A DNA stretch of 64,000 nucleotides from Streptomyces sp. SAI-135 (GCF_029893805.1 NZ_JARXYP010000002.1:558001-622000), one strand, 5' to 3'. Shown: positions 11,401 to 24,700, numbered from the stretch's first letter. The notes: generated from the letters alone by a model not told the origin. Program-made: numbers and translations.

Positions 11401-14400
11401 CATACGTACGTGCACTTCGGCCGAGACCTCGAAGGGCACCGTGTGAGCACGATGGCCGGCAACCGGCGGTCGCGGCCGGTCGGCAGGCAGAGCCAGTTCC
11501 TCCGGGACTCCCGCCAACGCCTCGCGCCAGTAGGTGATCTGCCGTGCGATGAGGCTCTCGGCGTCGTCCTCGTCGCCCAGTACCTCCCGCTGCCACAGCG
11601 CGTAGTCCGCGTACTGCACCGGCAACGGTGACCACCGGGGTTCCTGCCCCGCACACCGCGCCGCGTAGGCGAGGGACAGGTCGCGCCCGAGCGGGCCCTT
11701 CGACCAGCCGTCGCTGGCGATGTGGTGCACCACCAGCACCAGGACACAGCCCTCGGTACCCGCCTCCAGCAACCAGCCACGGATCGGGAGCTCTCGTGCC
11801 AGGTCGAAGGCGTACTGCCCCCGCTCCGCCACGGCAGCCGCCACCTCGTCCGCCGACGCGGCCGCGAGGTCGACTGTCTCGACACTCCAGTCCAGTTCGT
11901 CGAACGGGGTGATGCGCTGGTACGGCTCGCCGTCAACGGCCGGGAACGTCGTCCGCAGCACCTCGTGCCGGCCGACGACGTCCCGCAGCGCCGCCGTCAG
12001 CGCGGCCCGGTCGACGTCCGCGGACAGCCGTAGCACCATCGGGATGTTGTACGTCGGGCTCGGCCCCTCCAACTGGGCCAGGAACCAGAGTCGTTGCTGT
12101 GCGAAGGACAGTGCCACCCGGTCGGGGCGTTCTCGTGCCACGAGCGCGCTGTGCGACTGGGCGGGGGCGTGATCCTCGATGTAGGCAGCAAGGCCGGCGG
12201 GGGTGGGTGTCTGGAACAGCACCCGGATCTCCACCTCGATGCCCAGCAGCGCCCGGATGCGGGAGATCAGGCGGACGGCGAGCAGGGAGTGCCCGCCCAG
12301 GGCGAAGAAGTCGTCCTCGACTCCGACCGAGTCCGGCGCCAGGCCCAGCACCTGCGCGAACGCGGTGCACAGGGCTTCTTCGCGGGCGTTGGCCGGGGGA
12401 CGGCTCACACCACCGGAGGCCGCATACTCAGGTGCCGGCAGCGCCCGCCGGTCCAGCTTGCCGTTCGACGTCAACGGGAGCGCGTCCAGCACCACGACCG
12501 CCGACGGCACCATGTACTCCGGCAAGCGGGTGGCGGCAAACGACTTGAGCTGGGCCTCGTCCAGCACGTCGTCCGCGTCGGCGGGAACGACGTAGGCAAC
12601 CAGCCGGGCGTCACCCGGCGTGTCCTCGCGGGCCACGACCACGGCCCGGTCGACCTCGGGGTGAGCGGCGAGGACCGTTTCGACCTCGCCGGGCTCGATG
12701 CGGAATCCCCGGATCTTCACCTGGTCGTCCGCCCGCCCGGCGAAGACCACCTTGCCGTCGGAAGTCCACCGCACCCGGTCCCCGGTGCGGTACATCCGCT
12801 CACCACGGAGGAATGGGGAGGCCACGAACCGCTCAGACGTCAGTGGGCCGTTCCCGGTGTAGCCGCGGGCGAGTTGTGCTCCGGCGACATACAGCTCGCC
12901 CGTCACACCGGGCGCCACCGGCCGCAGCCACTCATCCAGCACGAAGGCCCGGGTGTTGGCCAGGGGCGTCCCAACGGGGACCACCTGACCGCTCACCGCT
13001 TCGCGTTCGAGGACGGTGGTCAGGACGCCGATCGTGGTCTCGGTGGGCCCGTAGTGGTTGAACACCGCGCACACCCCGGCGTCCACGACCTCCCGCACCC
13101 ACTCCGGCGAGGCCGCCTCACCACCCAGCACCAGGGACTTACGGGGCAGTACCGGGCCGATCCCCGCCACCGACGAGAGCGCGGCAAGGTGGGAAGGCAC
13201 TGCCTTGACGTGGTCAATCCGGTGCTCCGCCACATAGCGGGCAACGGCACCCGCATCCACCACCGCGTCCGCGTCAAGGATGTGCAGCTCACCACCAGTG
13301 GTCAGCGCCGTGAACACGACCGTGTTGCCCAGGTCGGTCACCTGGGCTTGCAGCAGCCCGTACCGATCACCCGGCTCACCCCAGCCCAACCGGCCGGGAA
13401 CACTGCTCACATAGTTCGCAAGCCCCCGCTGGGTGACCGCCACACCCTTCGGACGCCCCGTCGAACCCGACGTATAGATGACATACGCGAGCGCATCAGC
13501 ACACACCTCCGCACCAGGCGCCTCCGATCCGGCGGCAGCCAGCTGCATCGCTGTCAGCGGATCATCCAGCGCGACCACCCGCACCCGACCGGCCGGCAAG
13601 TCTCCGACGACGTCTTCCATGCCCAGCAACAGCACGGCCCGACTGTCGGCGAGCATGAACGCGATCCGCTCCACCGGCAGAGCCGCATCCACCGGCAAAT
13701 ACGCCGCCCCCGCCTTCCACACCCCGAGAATCGCCGCGACCATGTCCACGCCCCGGTCCATCGCCACCGCGACCACGGACTCCGCACCGACCCCCTGGCC
13801 CCGCAGGTAGTGAGCCAACCGATTGGCCCGGACGTCCAACTCCTCGTACGACAGACCCACTTCACCCGCCACCACGGCCCCCGCACCCGGCGCCCGCCGC
13901 ACCTGCTCCTCGAACAGCGCGACCACCGACGTGTCCCGACGCTCCACCGCAGTGTCGTTCCAGTCGTCCAGCACCCGTCGCAGTTCCGCGTCGGTGAGCA
14001 GTTCCACGGCGTGCACGCTCTCGTCGGGCGTGGCCGCGAGCTGTTCGACCGCGCGCACCCAGCGTGCGGCGAGGGAGTCCACCGATGGCTGGTCGAACAG
14101 GTCGGCGGCGGCGTTCACCGCGCCGCGGATGCCGGCCGGGCGACCGCGCTCGTCGCGGATTTCACGGACCAGCAGTTCCAGGTCGAACTTCGCCGCGGCC
14201 GTCGGCGACCCGACGGCATCCGGTGCGGATCGGCCGGGTTCGGCGGCCGGCTGGACCTGAGCCCCGGTCTGCGCCTGGGGGTGGGCCCGGGGCAGGTCGA
14301 TGGTGGCCTGCTCGACGTTCTGGATGCTGAGCATGACCTGGAAGAGCGGGTACCGCGCGAGCGAGCGGGTGGGGGCCAGTTCCTCCACCAGCCGCTCGAA

Positions 14401-15390
14401 CGGCACGTCCTGGTGTTCCAGAGCTTCGAGGCTGCGCTCCCGGACCCGTGCCAGCACGTCACGGAACGTCGGGTCACCGCTCAGGTCCGTACGCAGGACG
14501 AGGGTGTTGACGAAGAACCCGACGAGGTCGTCGAGGCCCTCGTCGGTACGGCCCGCCACCGACGAACCGATCGGAATGTCCGTGCCGGCGCCCAGGCGCG
14601 ACAGCAGTACCGCCAGCGCGGCCTGGAGCACCATGAACACCGTCACGCCCTCGGACCGTGCCAGCTCCACGAGTTGGGCGTGAACCTCGGCCGGCAGACT
14701 GAAGGCGCTCGATCGGCCGCGGTGGGAGGCCACGGCGGGGCGTGGGTGGTCGAAGGGCAGTGCCAGTTCCGCCGGAATGTCGCGCAGGGCCTCGCGCCAG
14801 TAGGCCAGCTGGCGGGACCCGACACTGTCCGGGTCGCTCTCGTCACCGAGCAACTCCCGTTGCCACAGGGCGTAGTCGGCGTACTGCACGGGCAGCGGCG
14901 CCCATTCCGGCTCCCGGCCCGCACACCGTGCGGCGTACGCGAGGGACAGGTCGCGCGCCAGCGGCCGCTTCGACCAGCCGTCGCTTGCGATGTGGTGCAG
15001 GACCAGCACCAGGACACAGCCCTCGGTCCCGGTGTCCAGCAGCCAGCCACGGATCGGTAGGTCATTCGCCAGGTCGAAGGGGTGCCGGGTGCGCTCCGTC
15101 ACCGCGTCGGTGACCTCGGCCGCGGAGGCGCCGGTAAGGTCGACCACCTCCAGTGCCCAGTCCAGTTCGTCGAGGGACCGGATGTCCTGATAGGGCTCGC
15201 CGTCCGTGGCCGGGAACGTCGTGCGCAGCACCTCGTGCCGGCCGATGACGTCCCGCAGCGCCGCGGCCAGCGCTGCGCGGTCGGCGTCGCCCGACAGGCG
15301 GAGCACCATCGGGATGTTGTACGTCGGGCTCGGGCCCTCCAACTGGGCCAGGAACCACAGCCGACGCTGCGCGAAGGACAGAGGGATCAT
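1330..15390 (-). CDS. NRPS 3: modules 11-14 plus the first half of the module 15 condensation domain
   Basis: This multimodular NRPS has the order C-A-PCP four times, then a fifth, dual-type C domain. The start is ATG at 15390. It overlaps the NRPS 2 stop as ATGA, and the protein begins directly at the C1 motif ([14 protein letters not shown]). All the ordinary C domains carry HHIASDG or HHIAGDG. Every PCP carries GGHSLL or GGHSML for phosphopantetheine attachment. Specificity codes read as Asp, unassigned, unassigned, Thr. No thioesterase or E domain is present, so the assembly line continues beyond the left edge. The frame given stops at 1330 only because of an apparent one-base insertion near 1500. 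After RMSGGAA the protein reads out-of-frame residues, while the expected sequence continues in the next frame. The true gene therefore probably runs past position 1. Its Met-rich shadows on the plus strand are not genes. Confidence 0.95.
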   Translation of the reverse strand: MIPLSFAQRRLWFLAQLEGPSPTYNIPMVLRLSGDADRAALAAALRDVIGRHEVLRTTFPATDGEPYQDIRSLDELDWALEVVDLTGASAAEVTDAVTERTRHPFDLANDLPIRGWLLDTGTEGCVLVLVLHHIASDGWSKRPLARDLSLAYAARCAGREPEWAPLPVQYADYALWQRELLGDESDPDSVGSRQLAYWREALRDIPAELALPFDHPRPAVASHRGRSSAFSLPAEVHAQLVELARSEGVTVFMVLQAALAVLLSRLGAGTDIPIGSSVAGRTDEGLDDLVGFFVNTLVLRTDLSGDPTFRDVLARVRERSLEALEHQDVPFERLVEELAPTRSLARYPLFQVMLSIQNVEQATIDLPRAHPQAQTGAQVQPAAEPGRSAPDAVGSPTAAAKFDLELLVREIRDERGRPAGIRGAVNAAADLFDQPSVDSLAARWVRAVEQLAATPDESVHAVELLTDAELRRVLDDWNDTAVERRDTSVVALFEEQVRRAPGAGAVVAGEVGLSYEELDVRANRLAHYLRGQGVGAESVVAVAMDRGVDMVAAILGVWKAGAAYLPVDAALPVERIAFMLADSRAVLLLGMEDVVGDLPAGRVRVVALDDPLTAMQLAAAGSEAPGAEVCADALAYVIYTSGSTGRPKGVAVTQRGLANYVSSVPGRLGWGEPGDRYGLLQAQVTDLGNTVVFTALTTGGELHILDADAVVDAGAVARYVAEHRIDHVKAVPSHLAALSSVAGIGPVLPRKSLVLGGEAASPEWVREVVDAGVCAVFNHYGPTETTIGVLTTVLEREAVSGQVVPVGTPLANTRAFVLDEWLRPVAPGVTGELYVAGAQLARGYTGNGPLTSERFVASPFLRGERMYRTGDRVRWTSDGKVVFAGRADDQVKIRGFRIEPGEVETVLAAHPEVDRAVVVAREDTPGDARLVAYVVPADADDVLDEAQLKSFAATRLPEYMVPSAVVVLDALPLTSNGKLDRRALPAPEYAASGGVSRPPANAREEALCTAFAQVLGLAPDSVGVEDDFFALGGHSLLAVRLISRIRALLGIEVEIRVLFQTPTPAGLAAYIEDHAPAQSHSALVARERPDRVALSFAQQRLWFLAQLEGPSPTYNIPMVLRLSADVDRAALTAALRDVVGRHEVLRTTFPAVDGEPYQRITPFDELDWSVETVDLAAASADEVAAAVAERGQYAFDLARELPIRGWLLEAGTEGCVLVLVVHHIASDGWSKGPLGRDLSLAYAARCAGQEPRWSPLPVQYADYALWQREVLGDEDDAESLIARQITYWREALAGVPEELALPADRPRPPVAGHRAHTVPFEVSAEVHVRMVELARAEGVTVFMVLQAALAVLLSRLGAGTDIPIGSAVAGRTDEKLDDLVGCFLNTLVVRADLSGGPTFRDVLARVRERSLEALAHQDVPFERLVEELAPSRSLARHPLFQVMLTLQNLESTTVDLPRAQAQTPEPVPGTTGSTTAVSKFDLDLAASETHDEDGHPAGLRAALRATVDLFDASSAAAMAERWVRVLEQVTAEPDLRLDAVEVLSEGERRQALVEWNDTAAVVPDGSVLDLFEAQARRAPDAVAVVAADGELTYAELDARANRLARHLVASGVGVESRVALCLPRGTDMVAALLGVWKAGAAYVPVDPEYPAERVAYLLADSGAACVLAHRETAAELSLDAIGVRTIWLDDAATVAEIDSRSDALVRDPERGGAVLPSTLAYVIYTSGSTGRPKGVAVEHAAVRNLASVFVPVMGAEPGVGVLQFASFSFDASVLDVAVALSSGATLMVAGHEEREQPTRLREWAGLHAASVVPSLLEVLEPSDLSEVRTLLVGASAISVARAQVWASSLRLVNTYGPTESTVMVTAGVVDPAHPGPVPIGSPIANTRLYVLDEWLRPVAPGVTGELYIAGAQLARGYVGNPVLSAERFVACPFSAGERMYRTGDRVRWASDGQLVFAGRVDDQVKIRGFRIEPGEVQAAIAAHPHVSRTAVVARDDLADELRLVAYVVPDQETSPGTDLAADIREFTASRLPEYMVPSAVVVLDELPLNANGKVDRAALPAPEYVGSGSGRVPADVREELLCAAFAHVLGLESVGVDDDFFALGGHSLLAVRLISRIRVVLGEEVEIRALFQAPTPARLAAHLTTARSGQARPALTAGAERPDRIPLSFGQQRLWFLAQLEGPSPTYNIPTVLPLAADVNRDALAGALRDVLGRHEVLRTTFPAVDGEPYQQVTPVEEVAWDLETVDLTGASPDEVAAAIGERAGYGFDLTSELPVRGWLLEIDAEACVLVLVVHHIAGDGWSMGPLARDLSVTYAARCDGGRSPEWTPLPVQYADYALWQRELLGDEDDPSSLVARQVAYWREALAGSPQELELPFDHPRPAAANHRAHVSERRVAADVHARLLEVARAEGVTVFMVLQAALAVLLSRLGAGTDIPIGSAVAGRIDEKLDDVVGFFVNTLVIRTDLAGDPTFRDVLARVRERSLEALAHQDVPFERLVEELSPTRSLARHPLFQVMLTLQNLESQAVGLPRPETTLPAPAGAPATTVSKFDLDVTAAELRDEQGAPAGLRVAVRAATDVFDASSAAAMAERWVRVLEQVTAEPDLRLDAVEVLSEGERRQALVEWNDTAAVVPGGSVLDLFEAQVRRVPDAVAVVAEDAVLTYAELDARANRVARHLVASGVGVESRVALCLPRGTDMVAALLGVWKAGAAYVPVDPEYPAERVAYLLADSGAVCVLAHRETAGQLLADVSDVRVLWLDDPEVSRGIEGLDGSAPDVVRCVESLAYVIYTSGSTGRPKGVAVEHAAVRNLASVFVPVMGAEPGVGVLQFASFSFDASVLDVAVALSSGATLMVAGHEEREQPTRLREWAGLHAASVVPSLLEVLEPSDLPHVRTLLVGASAISVATAQVWASNLRLVNTYGPTESTVMVTAGVVEPAHPGPIPIGSPIANTRLYVLDEWLRPVAPGVTGELYIAGAQLARGYVGNPVLTAERFVSCPFSAGERMYRTGDRVRWAVDGQLVFAGRVDDQVKIRGFRIEPGEVQAAIAAHPRVSRTAVVPREDTVGELRLVAYVVGDQGTSATDLAAEIKEFTASRLPEYMVPSAVVVLDELPLNANGKVDRAALPAPEQATGAPGRVPADVREELLCAAFAHVLGLESVSVDDDFFALGGHSLLAVRLISRIRVVLGEEVEIRALFQAPTPARLAAHLTTARSGPTRPPLTTRAERPDRTPLSFAQQRLWFLAQLEGPSPTYNLPMALNLSATIDRTALGTALRDVLGRHEALRTVFPAVDGEPYQRVTQVEDLAWELESVDLTGASPDEVAAAIGERGRYAFDLTSELPVRGWLLEIDAETCVLVLVVHHIAGDGWSMGPLARDLSVAYAARCDGRAPEWAPLPVQYADYALWQRELLGDEEDPSSLLSRQVTYWREALAGIPEELALPADRARPAAAGHRAHTVPFEVPAELHARLVEVARAEGVTVFMVLQAALAVLLSRLGGGTDVPIGTAVAGRMDEGLDDLVGFFVNTLVIRTDLAGDPTFRDVLARVRERSLEALAHQDVPFERLVEELAPTRSLARHPLFQVMLTLQNLESQAVGLPRPETTLTAPVGSATAVSKFDLDMTVSESHDEHGDPAGLRVILRATTDLFDAPSAAALADRWNRVLQQLLTAPELRLHAVDVLTEPEYEQVVTEWNDAAVVPDEASLAELFAVQVGRSPDAVAVSCEGEALTYAELDVRANRLAHCLIGMGVGPECVVAVVMDRGVDTVVALLGVVKAGAAYLPVDPQQPVQRLGFMLADSGVVCVVASGSVAKVLAGSVGEVPLLVVDDPGTVAELAAMPEDAPRVGVVPDHPAYVIYTSGSTGRPKGVVVTHRNVAHLFASARGVFEFGPDEVWSCFHSFAFDFSVWEMWGALLHGGRVVVVGFAVSRSPVEFLELLVRERVTVLSQTPSAFYQLMAAEAAEAAGAGLGERLALRYVVFGGEALDLARLEGWFGRRAVGGPVLVNMYGITETTVHVSHLALDAAMTGSGGGGGGGGGGGSLIGRGIPGLRTFVLDAGLRPVPPGVAGELYVAGGGLARGYVARADLSAQRFVACPFGRGERMYRTGDLARWSGAGVLEYLGRADEQVKIRGFRIELGEIETVLAGHPAIEQAAVTVREDSPGEKRLIAYVVSGTHGAGPDEAADLRDYAADRLPYYMVPSAVVTLDHLPLTVNGKLDRKALPAPDYATPGDRGRAPANAREELVTQVFAEVLGVDETGVDDDFFALGGHSMLAVRLVERLRVRGLAVSVRSLFQAPTPAGLAAVAEATDDVSQDPSEPARGGIPLGTTSITPEMIPLAKLSAAEIDRVTSSVPGGPANVADIYPLAPLQEGLLFHHLLAEGGVDAYVTVMVLEFDDSRRLEAFTTALGQVIDRHDVYRTGIVWQGVSEPVQVVLRQAELRVHSVLLDAQATTDPVPALVRAVGRSMDLSQAPLLDLHTTRTEDGRHLALLRMHHLIQDHTGMALLLKELRAFMVGEGDQLATPVPFRDFVAQARTEVSSSEHAAYFAELLGDVTEPTAPFGLLDVHGNGDQVARAHRSVTDAVTERVRRAARSLGVSPATVWHVAWARVLAAVAGRDDVVFGTVLLGRMSGGAACGSGAGALHEHSPRPRRHTWHRGDRGGGRDARPTGRTGGARTHPAGGRPAGQRHHR
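2470..5725 (-). other. NRPS module 14: C-A(Thr)-PCP
   Basis: The C domain has HHIAGDG. The A domain residues read DFWSVGMVH(K), a standard Thr code. The PCP (about 2490-2650) has [15 protein letters not shown]. This VERLR type is shared only with PCPs 2 and 9, which also sit directly before dual-type C domains. An 11-residue Gly tract interrupts the loop between A5 and A6 (3286-3318). The A-domain core is nearly identical in DNA to that of module 3. Confidence 0.8.
2930..4284 (-). repeat. Duplicated Thr A-domain core, copy in module 14
   Basis: This 1355-bp block is nearly identical to 39708-41047, with only scattered substitutions. It runs from the start of the A domain to just after A8. 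It has 11 Gly codons at 3286-3318 and one extra AEA-type repeat compared with the other copy. Confidence 0.85.
5730..8930 (-). other. NRPS module 13: C-A(unassigned)-PCP
   Basis: The C domain has [10 protein letters not shown]. The A domain reads FDASVL, SVVPS, LVGAS, NTYG and TESTVM, giving the code DALSLGTVM(K). I do not recognise this code. It is the same in modules 12 and 15, and much of the A-domain DNA is nearly identical between the three. The PCP is of the ordinary ISRIR type, so no epimerisation is suggested at this position. Confidence 0.75.
8930..12145 (-). other. NRPS module 12: C-A(unassigned)-PCP
   Basis: The C domain has [10 protein letters not shown]. The A-domain code is DALSLGTVM(K), as in modules 13 and 15. 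Between the A2 and A3 motifs (about 10240-10380) the sequence diverges sharply from module 13, whereas the flanks are almost identical. This suggests patchwork exchange between modules rather than simple duplication. Confidence 0.75.
12150..15390 (-). other. NRPS module 11: C-A(Asp)-PCP
   Basis: The C domain begins at the first residue of the protein and has [10 protein letters not shown]. The A domain reads [24 protein letters not shown] and TETTIG, giving DLTKVGHIG(K). That is the established Asp code, as in surfactin synthetase. The same code recurs in modules 4, 5, 6, 7 and (with one conservative change) 10. Confidence 0.8.
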
Positions 15391-18300
15391 GAACGTGTCT
15401 CCCTACGCATCGGCCGCAGTGCCGGCCGTTCCGGCTTGGACCGCCTCGGGTTTCGCAGACCGACCGCGAGCGCGGCCGGTGTGGGGTGCTGGAAGAGCAT
15501 GCGGATGTCCGCCTCGGCGCCGAGGACGGACCTGATCCGCGAGATGAGCCTGATGGCCAGGAGCGAGTGGCCGCCGAGGGCGAAGAAGTCGTCCTCGGCT
15601 CCGACCGACTCCACACCGAGCACCTGGGCGAAGGCGGCACACAGGGCCTCTTCGCGGGCGTCGGCCGGCGGCCGGCTCGCGCCGCCGCTCGCCGTGTGCT
15701 CCGGTGCGGGCAGCGCCCGGCGGTCCAGCTTGCCGCTTCCGGTCAGCGGCAGCGCGTCCAGCACGACCACCGTCGACGGCACCATGTGGTCCGGCAGCCG
15801 GTTGTGTGTGAACTGCCGCACCGAGGCGGCGAGTTCCGCGGCAGGCGCCTTCTGCGTCAGGTCCGCCGCGGGCACGACGTACGCGACCAACCGGGCGTTC
15901 CCCGGGCCTTCTTCACGCGCCACCACGGCGACCTGTCCGACCTCCGGGTGGGCCGCGACGGCGGCCTGGACCTCGCCGGGCTCGATCCGGTACCCGCGGA
16001 TCTTCACCTGGTCGTCGGCCCGTCCGGCGAAGACGATCTGCCCGTCGGTGGTCCAGCGGGCGAGGTCGCCGGTGCGGTACATGCGCTCGCCCGAGCCGCC
16101 GACCGGGTAGGGGCAGGCGACGAAGCGCTCGGCCGTCAGCGGCTCGTTGCCGGCGTAGCCACGGGCGAGTTGGGCGCCCGCGATGTACAACTCGCCCGTG
16201 ACACCGGGCGCCACCGGCCGCAGCCACCGATCCAGCACGAAGACCCGCGTGTCGGCGAGCGGAGCGCCGACCGGGAGGTCACCGGAGGCGAGGGTGTCGT
16301 CGTCGAGGGCCGTGGTCAGGACGCCGACCGTGGTCTCGGTCGGCCCGTAGTGGTTGAACACCGCACACGCCCCGGTGTCCAGCACCTCCCGAACCCAGTC
16401 CGGCGAGGCCGCCTCGCCACCCAGCACCAGCGATCTCCGCGGCAGGACCGGGCCCATGCCGATCTCGGCGGACAGCGCGGCCAGATGCGAGGGCACCGCC
16501 TTCAGGTGGTCGATGCGGTGCTCACGCAGGTAGTGGGCGACGGCCTCCGCGTCCACCACGGTCCCGGCCCCGAGGATGTGGAGCTGACCCCCGGTGGTGA
16601 GGCTGGTGAACACGACGGTGTTCCCCAGGTCCGTCACCTGCGCCTGCAACAACCCGTACCGCTCCCCGGCCCCGCCCCAGCCCAGTCGCTCCGGCACGGC
16701 GGCCATGTAGTTCGCCAGCCCGCGGTGGGTGACGACGACCCCCTTGGGCCGGCCGGTGGAACCGGAGGTGTAGACGACGTAAGCGGACTGGTCGGGCAGC
16801 GCCCGCACGCCACCGTCCGGGCGCACAGGCGCAGTGCCGGGCAGCTCGGCGAGGCGTACGGCGGTCACCGGGTCGTCCACGACGAGTATCGAGGTCACCC
16901 CGTCCGCCTCAGGGCCGGCCTCGGGAAGGACGGCGCGCACGGACCGTGAGGTCAGGACGCAGGTCGTGCCGCTGTCGGCGAGCAGGTGGCCCAGCCGTTC
17001 GGACGGCTGCTGCGGGTCGAGCGGCAGATACGCCGCACCCGCCTTCCACACCGCGAGCAGAGCGGTCGTCACGTCCATGCCGCGGTCCATGACGACCGCG
17101 ACCACGGATTCGGGGCCCGCTCCCTGGGCGACGAGGTGGTGGGCGAGGCGGTTGGCACGGACGTCGAGTTCCGCGTACGACAGTTCGGTCCCGTCGGCGA
17201 CCACCGACACCGCCTCCGGTGTACGCCGCACCTGTGCCTCGAACCTGTCGAGGACGGTGTCGGGCGCGGGGCCGTGCGTGGTGGGGGCCGACGTGGCGCG
17301 AGCCGGGCTGGTGGTGTCGTTCCAGCGACGGAGTACCTGCTCCCGCCGGGCCGCGTCGAGGACGTCCACGGCGGCGAGCCGGGTGTCGGGGCCACCGTCG
17401 AGGGCGGCCTCCAGGGCGGCGGAGAGGTTGTCGACCGCGGTGTGCACGAGGTCGGCCACCAGCCCGGCGTCCGCGGGCGCCGTCGCTCCGACGCTCAGGG
17501 CGTAGCCGCGCTCGCCCATGTCGCTGACGGAGACGCTGAGCGGGTAGTTGTCGTGCTGCTCGGTGGAGACGGCGCGGATCCCGAGGCTGTCGTCCGCGTA
17601 CCCGTCCACGCCCTGGGCTCGGTCACTGTGCCGGTAGTTGAAGAGTGAGGTGAACAGAGGCGCGTCGCCGACGATGCCGCTGGCCTGCTGCGCCACCGCC
17701 AGCGGGGCGTGCTCGTGGGCCACCAGGCCGGCCAGCTGCGCCCGCATCGCGGCCACCGCCGCCTTGACTCCGACCCCGTGCGTGTCGACGCGGGCGGGCA
17801 GGGTGTTCATGAACAGCCCCAACGCCCGATCCGTACCGGCGCCCGCGCTCATACGGCCCAGCAGCACGGTGCCGAAGACCACGTCGTCCCGGCCGGAGAC
17901 AGCGGCCAGAACCCGTGCCCACGCCACGTGCCACACAGTGGCCGGACTGACGCCGAGACGGCTGGCGACCTGCCGCACACGCGCGGCCACGCCGTCGGTC
18001 ACCGGCCGGTGTGCGCGCTCGACCTCGCCTCCCTCGCCGCGTACGTCCAGCAGTCCGAAGGGCGCGGTCGGTTCGGTCACGTCCCCCAGCAACTCGGCGA
18101 AATACGCAGCGTGTTCCTCGGCGGAGACCTCCGTACGGGCCTGGGCGACGAAGTCCCGGAAGGGCACCGGAGCGGGCAGCCGCGCACCTTCGCCGCGCAT
18201 GAACGCGCGTACTTCCTCGAGCAGCAGCGCCATGCCCGTGTGGTCCTGGACCAGGTGGTGCATCCGCAGCAGACCCAGGTGCCGACCGTCGGCCGTACGG

Positions 18301-18790
18301 GCGGTGTGTACGTCCATCAGCGGAGCCGCCGCCAGGTCCATCGACCGGCCCACCGCGCCGATCAGGTCCGCCACCGGATCGGCGACTGTTTCGGGCGCCA
18401 AGTCCACAGAGGCGACGGGCAGTCGTGCCTCGCGCCAGACCACCTGTACGGGCTCGGCGACGCCCTCCCACACCACGCTCGTGCGGAACACGTCGTGCCG
18501 GTCGACGACCTGCTGCAACGCGGCGGTGAAAGCGTCGAGTCGTCGGCCGTCGTCGAACTCCAGCACCACGACGGTCACATAGGCGTCCACCCCGCCCTCG
18601 GCCAGCAGGTGGTGGAACAGCAACCCCTCCTGCAACGGCGCCAGCGGGTAGATGTCCGCCACGTTGGCCGCACCGCCGGGTACGGACGACGTAACCTGCT
18701 CGATCTCCGTCTCCGACAGGTTGACCAAGGGCACCATCTCCGGAGTGATCCGCGAGGTCCCCACCGGGATCCCGCCCGAGGCCACCACCG
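15387..18790 (-). other. NRPS module 10: dual-type C-A(Asp)-PCP
   Basis: The C domain (about 17330-18780) has [17 protein letters not shown] and HHLVQDHTG, marks of the dual epimerisation/condensation class. It would epimerise the Hpg loaded by module 9 before condensation. The A-domain code reads DLTKVGHVG(K), an Asp code. This A domain is more diverged in DNA from the other Asp-type domains than they are from each other. Confidence 0.75.
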
Positions 18791-21700
18791 TCGCGTCCGA
18801 CGTGGTGCCGGCGGTCTCGGCGACGGCCGCCAGACCGGCGGGTGTCGGCGCCTCGAACAGCGCACCGACCGACACCACGAGCCCCCGCATCCGCAGCCGC
18901 TCCACGAGCCGGACCGCGAGCAGTGAATGCCCGCCCAGCGCGAAGAAGTCGTCGTCCACGCCGACGGTCCCGCTGTCGGTGTCCAGGACGTCGGCGAAGA
19001 CCTGGCAGAGCACTTCCTCGCGGGCGTTTCCGGGTGCCCTGGAGGGGGTGTCGGTGGTGAACCGCGGGGCGGGCAGCGACTTTCGGTCGAGCTTGCCGTT
19101 GGAGGTCAGGGGCAGTCCGTCCAGCACGAGCACGGCCGACGGCACCATGTAGTCCGGCAGGTGGGCGGCGAGGAACTCCCGCAGCCCTGCGCCGTCGGTG
19201 TCGAGGTCGACCTCGATCCCGGTGTCGGTGACGGAGACCGGGACGGCGTAAGCGACCAGGCGGGTGTCACCCGGGGTGTCCTCGCGGGCCACGACGGCGG
19301 CCTGGACCACGTCCGGGTGGGCCAGCAGCGCCGCCTCGACCTCGCCCGGTTCGATACGGAAACCGCGGATCTTGACCTGGTCGTCGGCGCGGCCGCCGAA
19401 GAGCAGCTGTCCGTCCGCGGTCCAGCGCACCCGGTCGCCGGTGCGGTACATCCGCTCGCCGGAGCCGACGCCGTCGAGCGGATAGGGGCAGGCGACGAAC
19501 CGGTCGGCGGTCAGGCCCGGTCGGTCCACATAGCCGCGCGCCAGGCCGGCGCCGGCGACGTACAACTCGCCGACCACGCCCGCGGGGACGGGGTGGAGCG
19601 AGTCGTCCAGCACCAGCGCGCGTACGCCGTCCAGGGGTCGGCCGATCGGCAGCACCGATCCCACCGGTTGCGACACCTGTGCCTGGGTGGCGCAGAGGGT
19701 CACCTCCGTGGGCCCGTACAGGTGCCGCACCCGTACGTCCGGGCAGGCCCGCAGTACCCGGTCCACGGCCGGGGCCGACACCACGTCACCGCCGGTGAGC
19801 ACCTCGACCGTCCCGGCGAAGCACTCCGGGTCCTCGGCCGCCAGTACGCGGAACAACCCGGCCGTCACATGCACATGCGACGCCCCGCACCTCCGGATCA
19901 ACGCCCCGTCGACGCGCCCCGCCGGGGCCACGACGACCCGGGCGCCTGCCACCAGGGGTGCCCACACCTCGTACACCGACACGTCGAAGACGTGCGGCGC
20001 GTGGAACAGCACCGCCGAATCCGGCGTCAGCCCCCAGCACCGGTCCGACACGAGCGCCGCCACGTCTCCGTGCGTGACTGCCACACCCTTCGGCCGCCCG
20101 GTAGAGCCGGAGGTGTACATCACGTACGCCAGTCCGTCCGAGCTCCGGTCGGCCGGTCGATGTCCGGCGGGGCCCCGTCCGGCGGACGGGGCGAACTCGG
20201 CCGACGGCCCGACTCCCGCGACCTCGATGGAGGGCAGCCCGGTGATCCGAGAGGCATAGACGTTCGACGTCAGCACGCAGGCGGCGGCGCTGTCGGTGAG
20301 CATGAAGGTGGTCCGTTCCGCCGGATACTCGGGGTCGACCGGCACGAATGCCGCCCCCGCCTTCCACACCCCCAGCAGCGCGACCACGAGATCGATGCCG
20401 CGGTCGAGCACGACTCCCACGGTGGACTCCGGGCCCACTCCGAGGTCGGCGAGTCGGCGCGCCACTCCGTTCGCCCGCGCGTCGAGGTCGGCGTAGGTCA
20501 GCTCGGCGCCGTCAGCACCGACCAGCGCCACCCGTTCCGGCGTACGCGACACCCACCGCTCGAACCTGTCCACCACCAACTCGGCCGGGGGCGGCACGGC
20601 CGTGTCGTTCCACTCCTCCACCACTTGGTGGAACTCCGCCTCCGACAGCACTCCTACCTGTCGCACCCGGACCCCCGGGGCGGCCAGCACCTGCTCCAGC
20701 ACGCGCAGGAGACGCTGCGCGATTCGTTCCACGGAAACCGCGTCGAAAAGGTCGACAGCACCGCTGACGGAGAGCCACAGTCCGTTCGGCCGTCGCTGGG
20801 CGTCCCGGGTCTCCCTGGCCACGACCTCCAGGTCGAACTTGGACACGGCCGCCAACCGGTCAGCTTCGCCCGGCGGTTCCTCCACGACAGGCAGCCGCGA
20901 CGAGCGGACCACGTCGTCCACGCCACGCTGTTCCAGGTTCTGGAGGTTGAGGGTCACCTGGAACAGCGGGTGGCGGGCCAGCGACCGCGTCGGCGCCAGT
21001 TCCAGTACCAGCCGTTCGAAGGGCACGTCCTGGTGCGCGAGCGCTTCCAGGCTCCGCTCCCGGACCCGTACGAGCACGTCACGGAACGTCGGATCGCCGC
21101 TCAGGTCGGTACGGATGACGAGGGTGTTGACGAAGAACCCGACGAGGTCGTCGAGCCCCTCGTCCGTACGGCCGGCCACCGCCGAGCCGATCGGGATGTC
21201 CTCGCCCGCACCGAGCCGGGACAGCAGCACCGCCAGCGCGGCCTGCAGCACCATGAACACCGTGACGCCCTCGGTCCTGGCCAACTCCACCAGACGGGCG
21301 TGTGCTTCGGCGTTCAGGTCGACGTGGACGTTGTGGGCGCGATGGCCGGCAACGGTAGGGCGCGGCCTGTCGAACGGCAGCTCCAGTTCCTCGGGCGCAC
21401 CGGCCAGCGCCTCCCGCCAGTAATCCACCTGGCGCGAGAGAAGGCTGTCGGGATCGCTCTCGGCGCCGAGCAACTCCCGTTGCCACAGAGCGTAATCCGC
21501 GTACTGCACCGGCAACGGCGCCCACTCCGGGGGCCGGCCCCCGTCACACCGTGCCGAGTACGCCGCCATCAGGTCCCGTGCCAGCGGCCCCATCGACCAA
21601 CCGTCACTCGCGATGTGGTGCACCACCAGCACCAGCACCCATTCGTCCGCACCGGTCCGCAGCAGCGACGCCCGGATCGGTACCTCGACGGCGAGGTCGA

Positions 21701-24700
21701 ACGCACGGCGCGCCCGCTGAGCCACCGCGTCGGCTGTCGGGTCGTCCGCCGATGGCCCCACCGGCGTCATGTTTTCCGCCGGCGTCCCGAGCAGATCCAC
21801 GACCTCCAGGTGCCAGTCCAACTCCTCGACGGACAGCACCCGTTGGTACGGCTCGCCGTCCACCGCCGGGAAGACCGTCCGTAGCACCTCGTGCCGCCCG
21901 ATCACGTCCCGCAGCGCCCGCTCCAACGCCACCCGGTCCACCGCACCCGAAAGACGCAGCACACTGGGGGTGTTGTACGTACCGAGGTCACTGCCCTCCA
22001 GCTGAGCGAGGAACCACAACCGCTGCTGCGCGAAGGACAGCGGCACCCGCTCGGGCCGTTCCCGCGACTCGGTCAGCGACGGCCGCTCCGCACCTTCCGC
22101 TTCCCGCTCGGCCACAAGTGCCGCGAGCCCGGCGGGAGTCGGCGTCTGGAACAGCGACCGGATCGTCACCTCCACGCCCAGCAGCACGCGGATCCGGGAG
22201 ATCAGTCGCGCCGCCAGCAGTGAATGCCCGCCGAGGGCGAAGAAGTCGTCGTCGACACCGACCGACTCGACCCCGAGGACCTGCGCGAACGCCGCGCACA
22301 GCAGTTCCTCGCGAGCGTCGGCAGGAGCTCGGCCGGAACCGCCGGCGGTGAGGTGGGGTGCGGGCAGCGCCGCGCGATCCACCTTGCCGTTCACGGTCAG
22401 CGGCAGAGCGTCCAGCACCACGACCGCCGACGGCACCATGTACTCCGGCAGCCGCTCCCGCACCAGCGACCGCACGTCCTCGGGCAGCGCCCGCCGTGCC
22501 TGGTCGGTGTCGACCCCGGCGCCGTTTCCAGCTCCGGTTCCGGTGCCGGCTGCTGTCGGGTCTCCGGCGACCGGGACGACGTAGGCCACAAGCCGCAGCT
22601 CGTCGGCCCCGTCCGCGTGGGCCACCACTGCGGCCTGTGCAACCCCCGGGTGCGCGGCGACGACCGCCTGCACCTCACCCGGTTCGATTCGGAACCCACG
22701 GATCTTCACCTGGTCGTCCGCCCGGCCGGCGAACACCAGCCGGCCGTCGGAGGTCCGGCGCACCCGGTCGCCGGTGCGGTACATCCGCTCCCCGGAGCCG
22801 TTCAGCGGGTACGGGCAGGCGGTGAACCGTTCGGAGGTCAGCGGTCCGTTTCCCGCGTAGCCGCGGGCGAGTTGGACGCCGGCGACGTACAGCTCTCCGG
22901 TCACCCCGGGCGCCACCGGCCGCAGCCACTCGTCGAGCACGAACACCCGGGTGTTCGCGATCGGCGAGCCGAGGTCGACGAGCCCGACCATCCCGCCCGC
23001 CGGGCCCTCCCCGACGTCCGGGCTCTTCCCGCCCGCCGGGCCCGCCACTCCTCCCGCACCGTCTCCGGCCAGCGGCGCGGACATCGTGGCGCACACGGTG
23101 GTCTCGGTGGGCCCGTAGGCGTTGACCAGATCCCGGCCCTGCGCCCAACGCGCAGCCACCCGCGCGTCCAGCGCAGAACCTGCCGACACGAGCGTACGAA
23201 GCGAGGAGTAGTCGGCTGCCTGCTCCACCGCCAACACCGCCGGCGGCAACGTCGCATGGCTGACCCGCCACCGCGCCACGACCTCCGCCAGCCCTGCGCC
23301 GGGGGCCAGCGTCTCGGCCGGAGCGACGACGAGGGCCGCGCCGGCGGTCAGCGCCATCAGCAACTCAGAGGTCGCCGCGTCGAATCCGGCACTGGCGAAC
23401 TGCAGCACCCGGCTGCCCGGTTCGACGCCGAGCCGGCGCGCCTGGGCACGAGCGAGGTTCACGGCGCCCGCGTGGGAGAGCACGACTCCCTTGGGGCGCC
23501 CCGTGGAGCCGGAGGTGTAGATCACGTACGCGGCCTGCTCCGCCAACACCGCTCCGCCGCGCTCGGCTTCGGTCACGGCTACCGCGTCCTGGTGGGCGAT
23601 CCCCTCCGCCACCGACGGATCGTCCACCACCGTGCGCGGCGGCTCGGTCGCCATGGCGGCGTCGTCCAGGAGCCGGGCGCAAGCCCGGGAGGTCACGACA
23701 TGCTGAGCGCCGCTGTCGGCGAGCATGTATCCCAGCCGCTCGGCCGGCTGTCGCGGATCGATCGGCAGATACGCCGCGCCCGCCTTCAACACACCCAGCA
23801 GGGCGGCGATCAGGTCCGCGCCGCGCTCCAGCACGACAGCCACCACGGACTCGGCGCCCACACCGCGGCCGAGCAGGTGGCGCGCCAGACGGTTCGCCCT
23901 TGCGTCCAGCTCCGCGTACGACACCTCGACGCCGTCGCCCAGCAGTGCGGGCCCGCCCGGCGTGCGCAGCACCTGCGCCTCGAACAGCTCGATCACGGAC
24001 GCCGCGGAACCGAGGTCCTCCGCCGCACTCCACTGACCCGCCAGCTGCCGCGATTCCGCGTCGGAGAGCACCTGCACGTCGTGCAACCGCTGTTCCGGAG
24101 CCACCGCCATCTGCTCCAGCACCCGCACCCATCGCTCGGTGAGCGCCGCCACGGACTCCGTGTCGAAGAGATCAGCCGCCCCACCGAAGGAGCCGCGCAG
24201 CCCGGCCGCGCCACCGTCCGGTGTCAGCACCTCGCGCACGACGACATCCAGGTCGAACTTGGATACGGCGGTCAGGGCACCGGCAGCCCCGGAAACGCCG
24301 GCGACGACCGGGAGTCGGCCGTCCGGAAGGTCGGCCGGGTGCCGCTCGTCGAGGTTCTGGAGGGTGAGCATGACCTGGAACAGCGGATGACGAGCCAGGG
24401 ACCGAGTCGGGGACAGCTCCTCCACCAGCCGCTCGAACGGTACGTCCTGGTGAGCGAGGGCTTCAAGGCTGCGCTCGCGGACCCTGGCCAGCACGTCCTG
24501 GAAGGTGGGGTCGCCGGTCAGGTCGGTACGGATGACGAGGGTGTTGATGAAGAAGCCGACGAGGTCGTCCAGGCCCTCGTCCGTACGACCGGCCACTGCG
24601 GAGCCGATCGGAATGTCCGTGCCCGCCCCGAGCCGCGACAGCAGAACGGCAAGCGCGGCCTGGAGCACCATGAACACCGTCACGCCCTCGGCCCTGGCCA

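Noticed and set aside
12094..15060. Long open frame on the plus strand opposite NRPS 3 (and similar ones opposite all three NRPS genes)
   Set aside because: Products are His/Arg/Gln-rich with no domains. They mirror the GC-rich third positions of the NRPS codons and recur at every repeated module.
17330..18790. Reading the module 10 C domain as a separate epimerisation domain
   Set aside because: It is a single C-length unit between PCP 9 and A10, with C-type motifs at both ends and no second C domain beside it.
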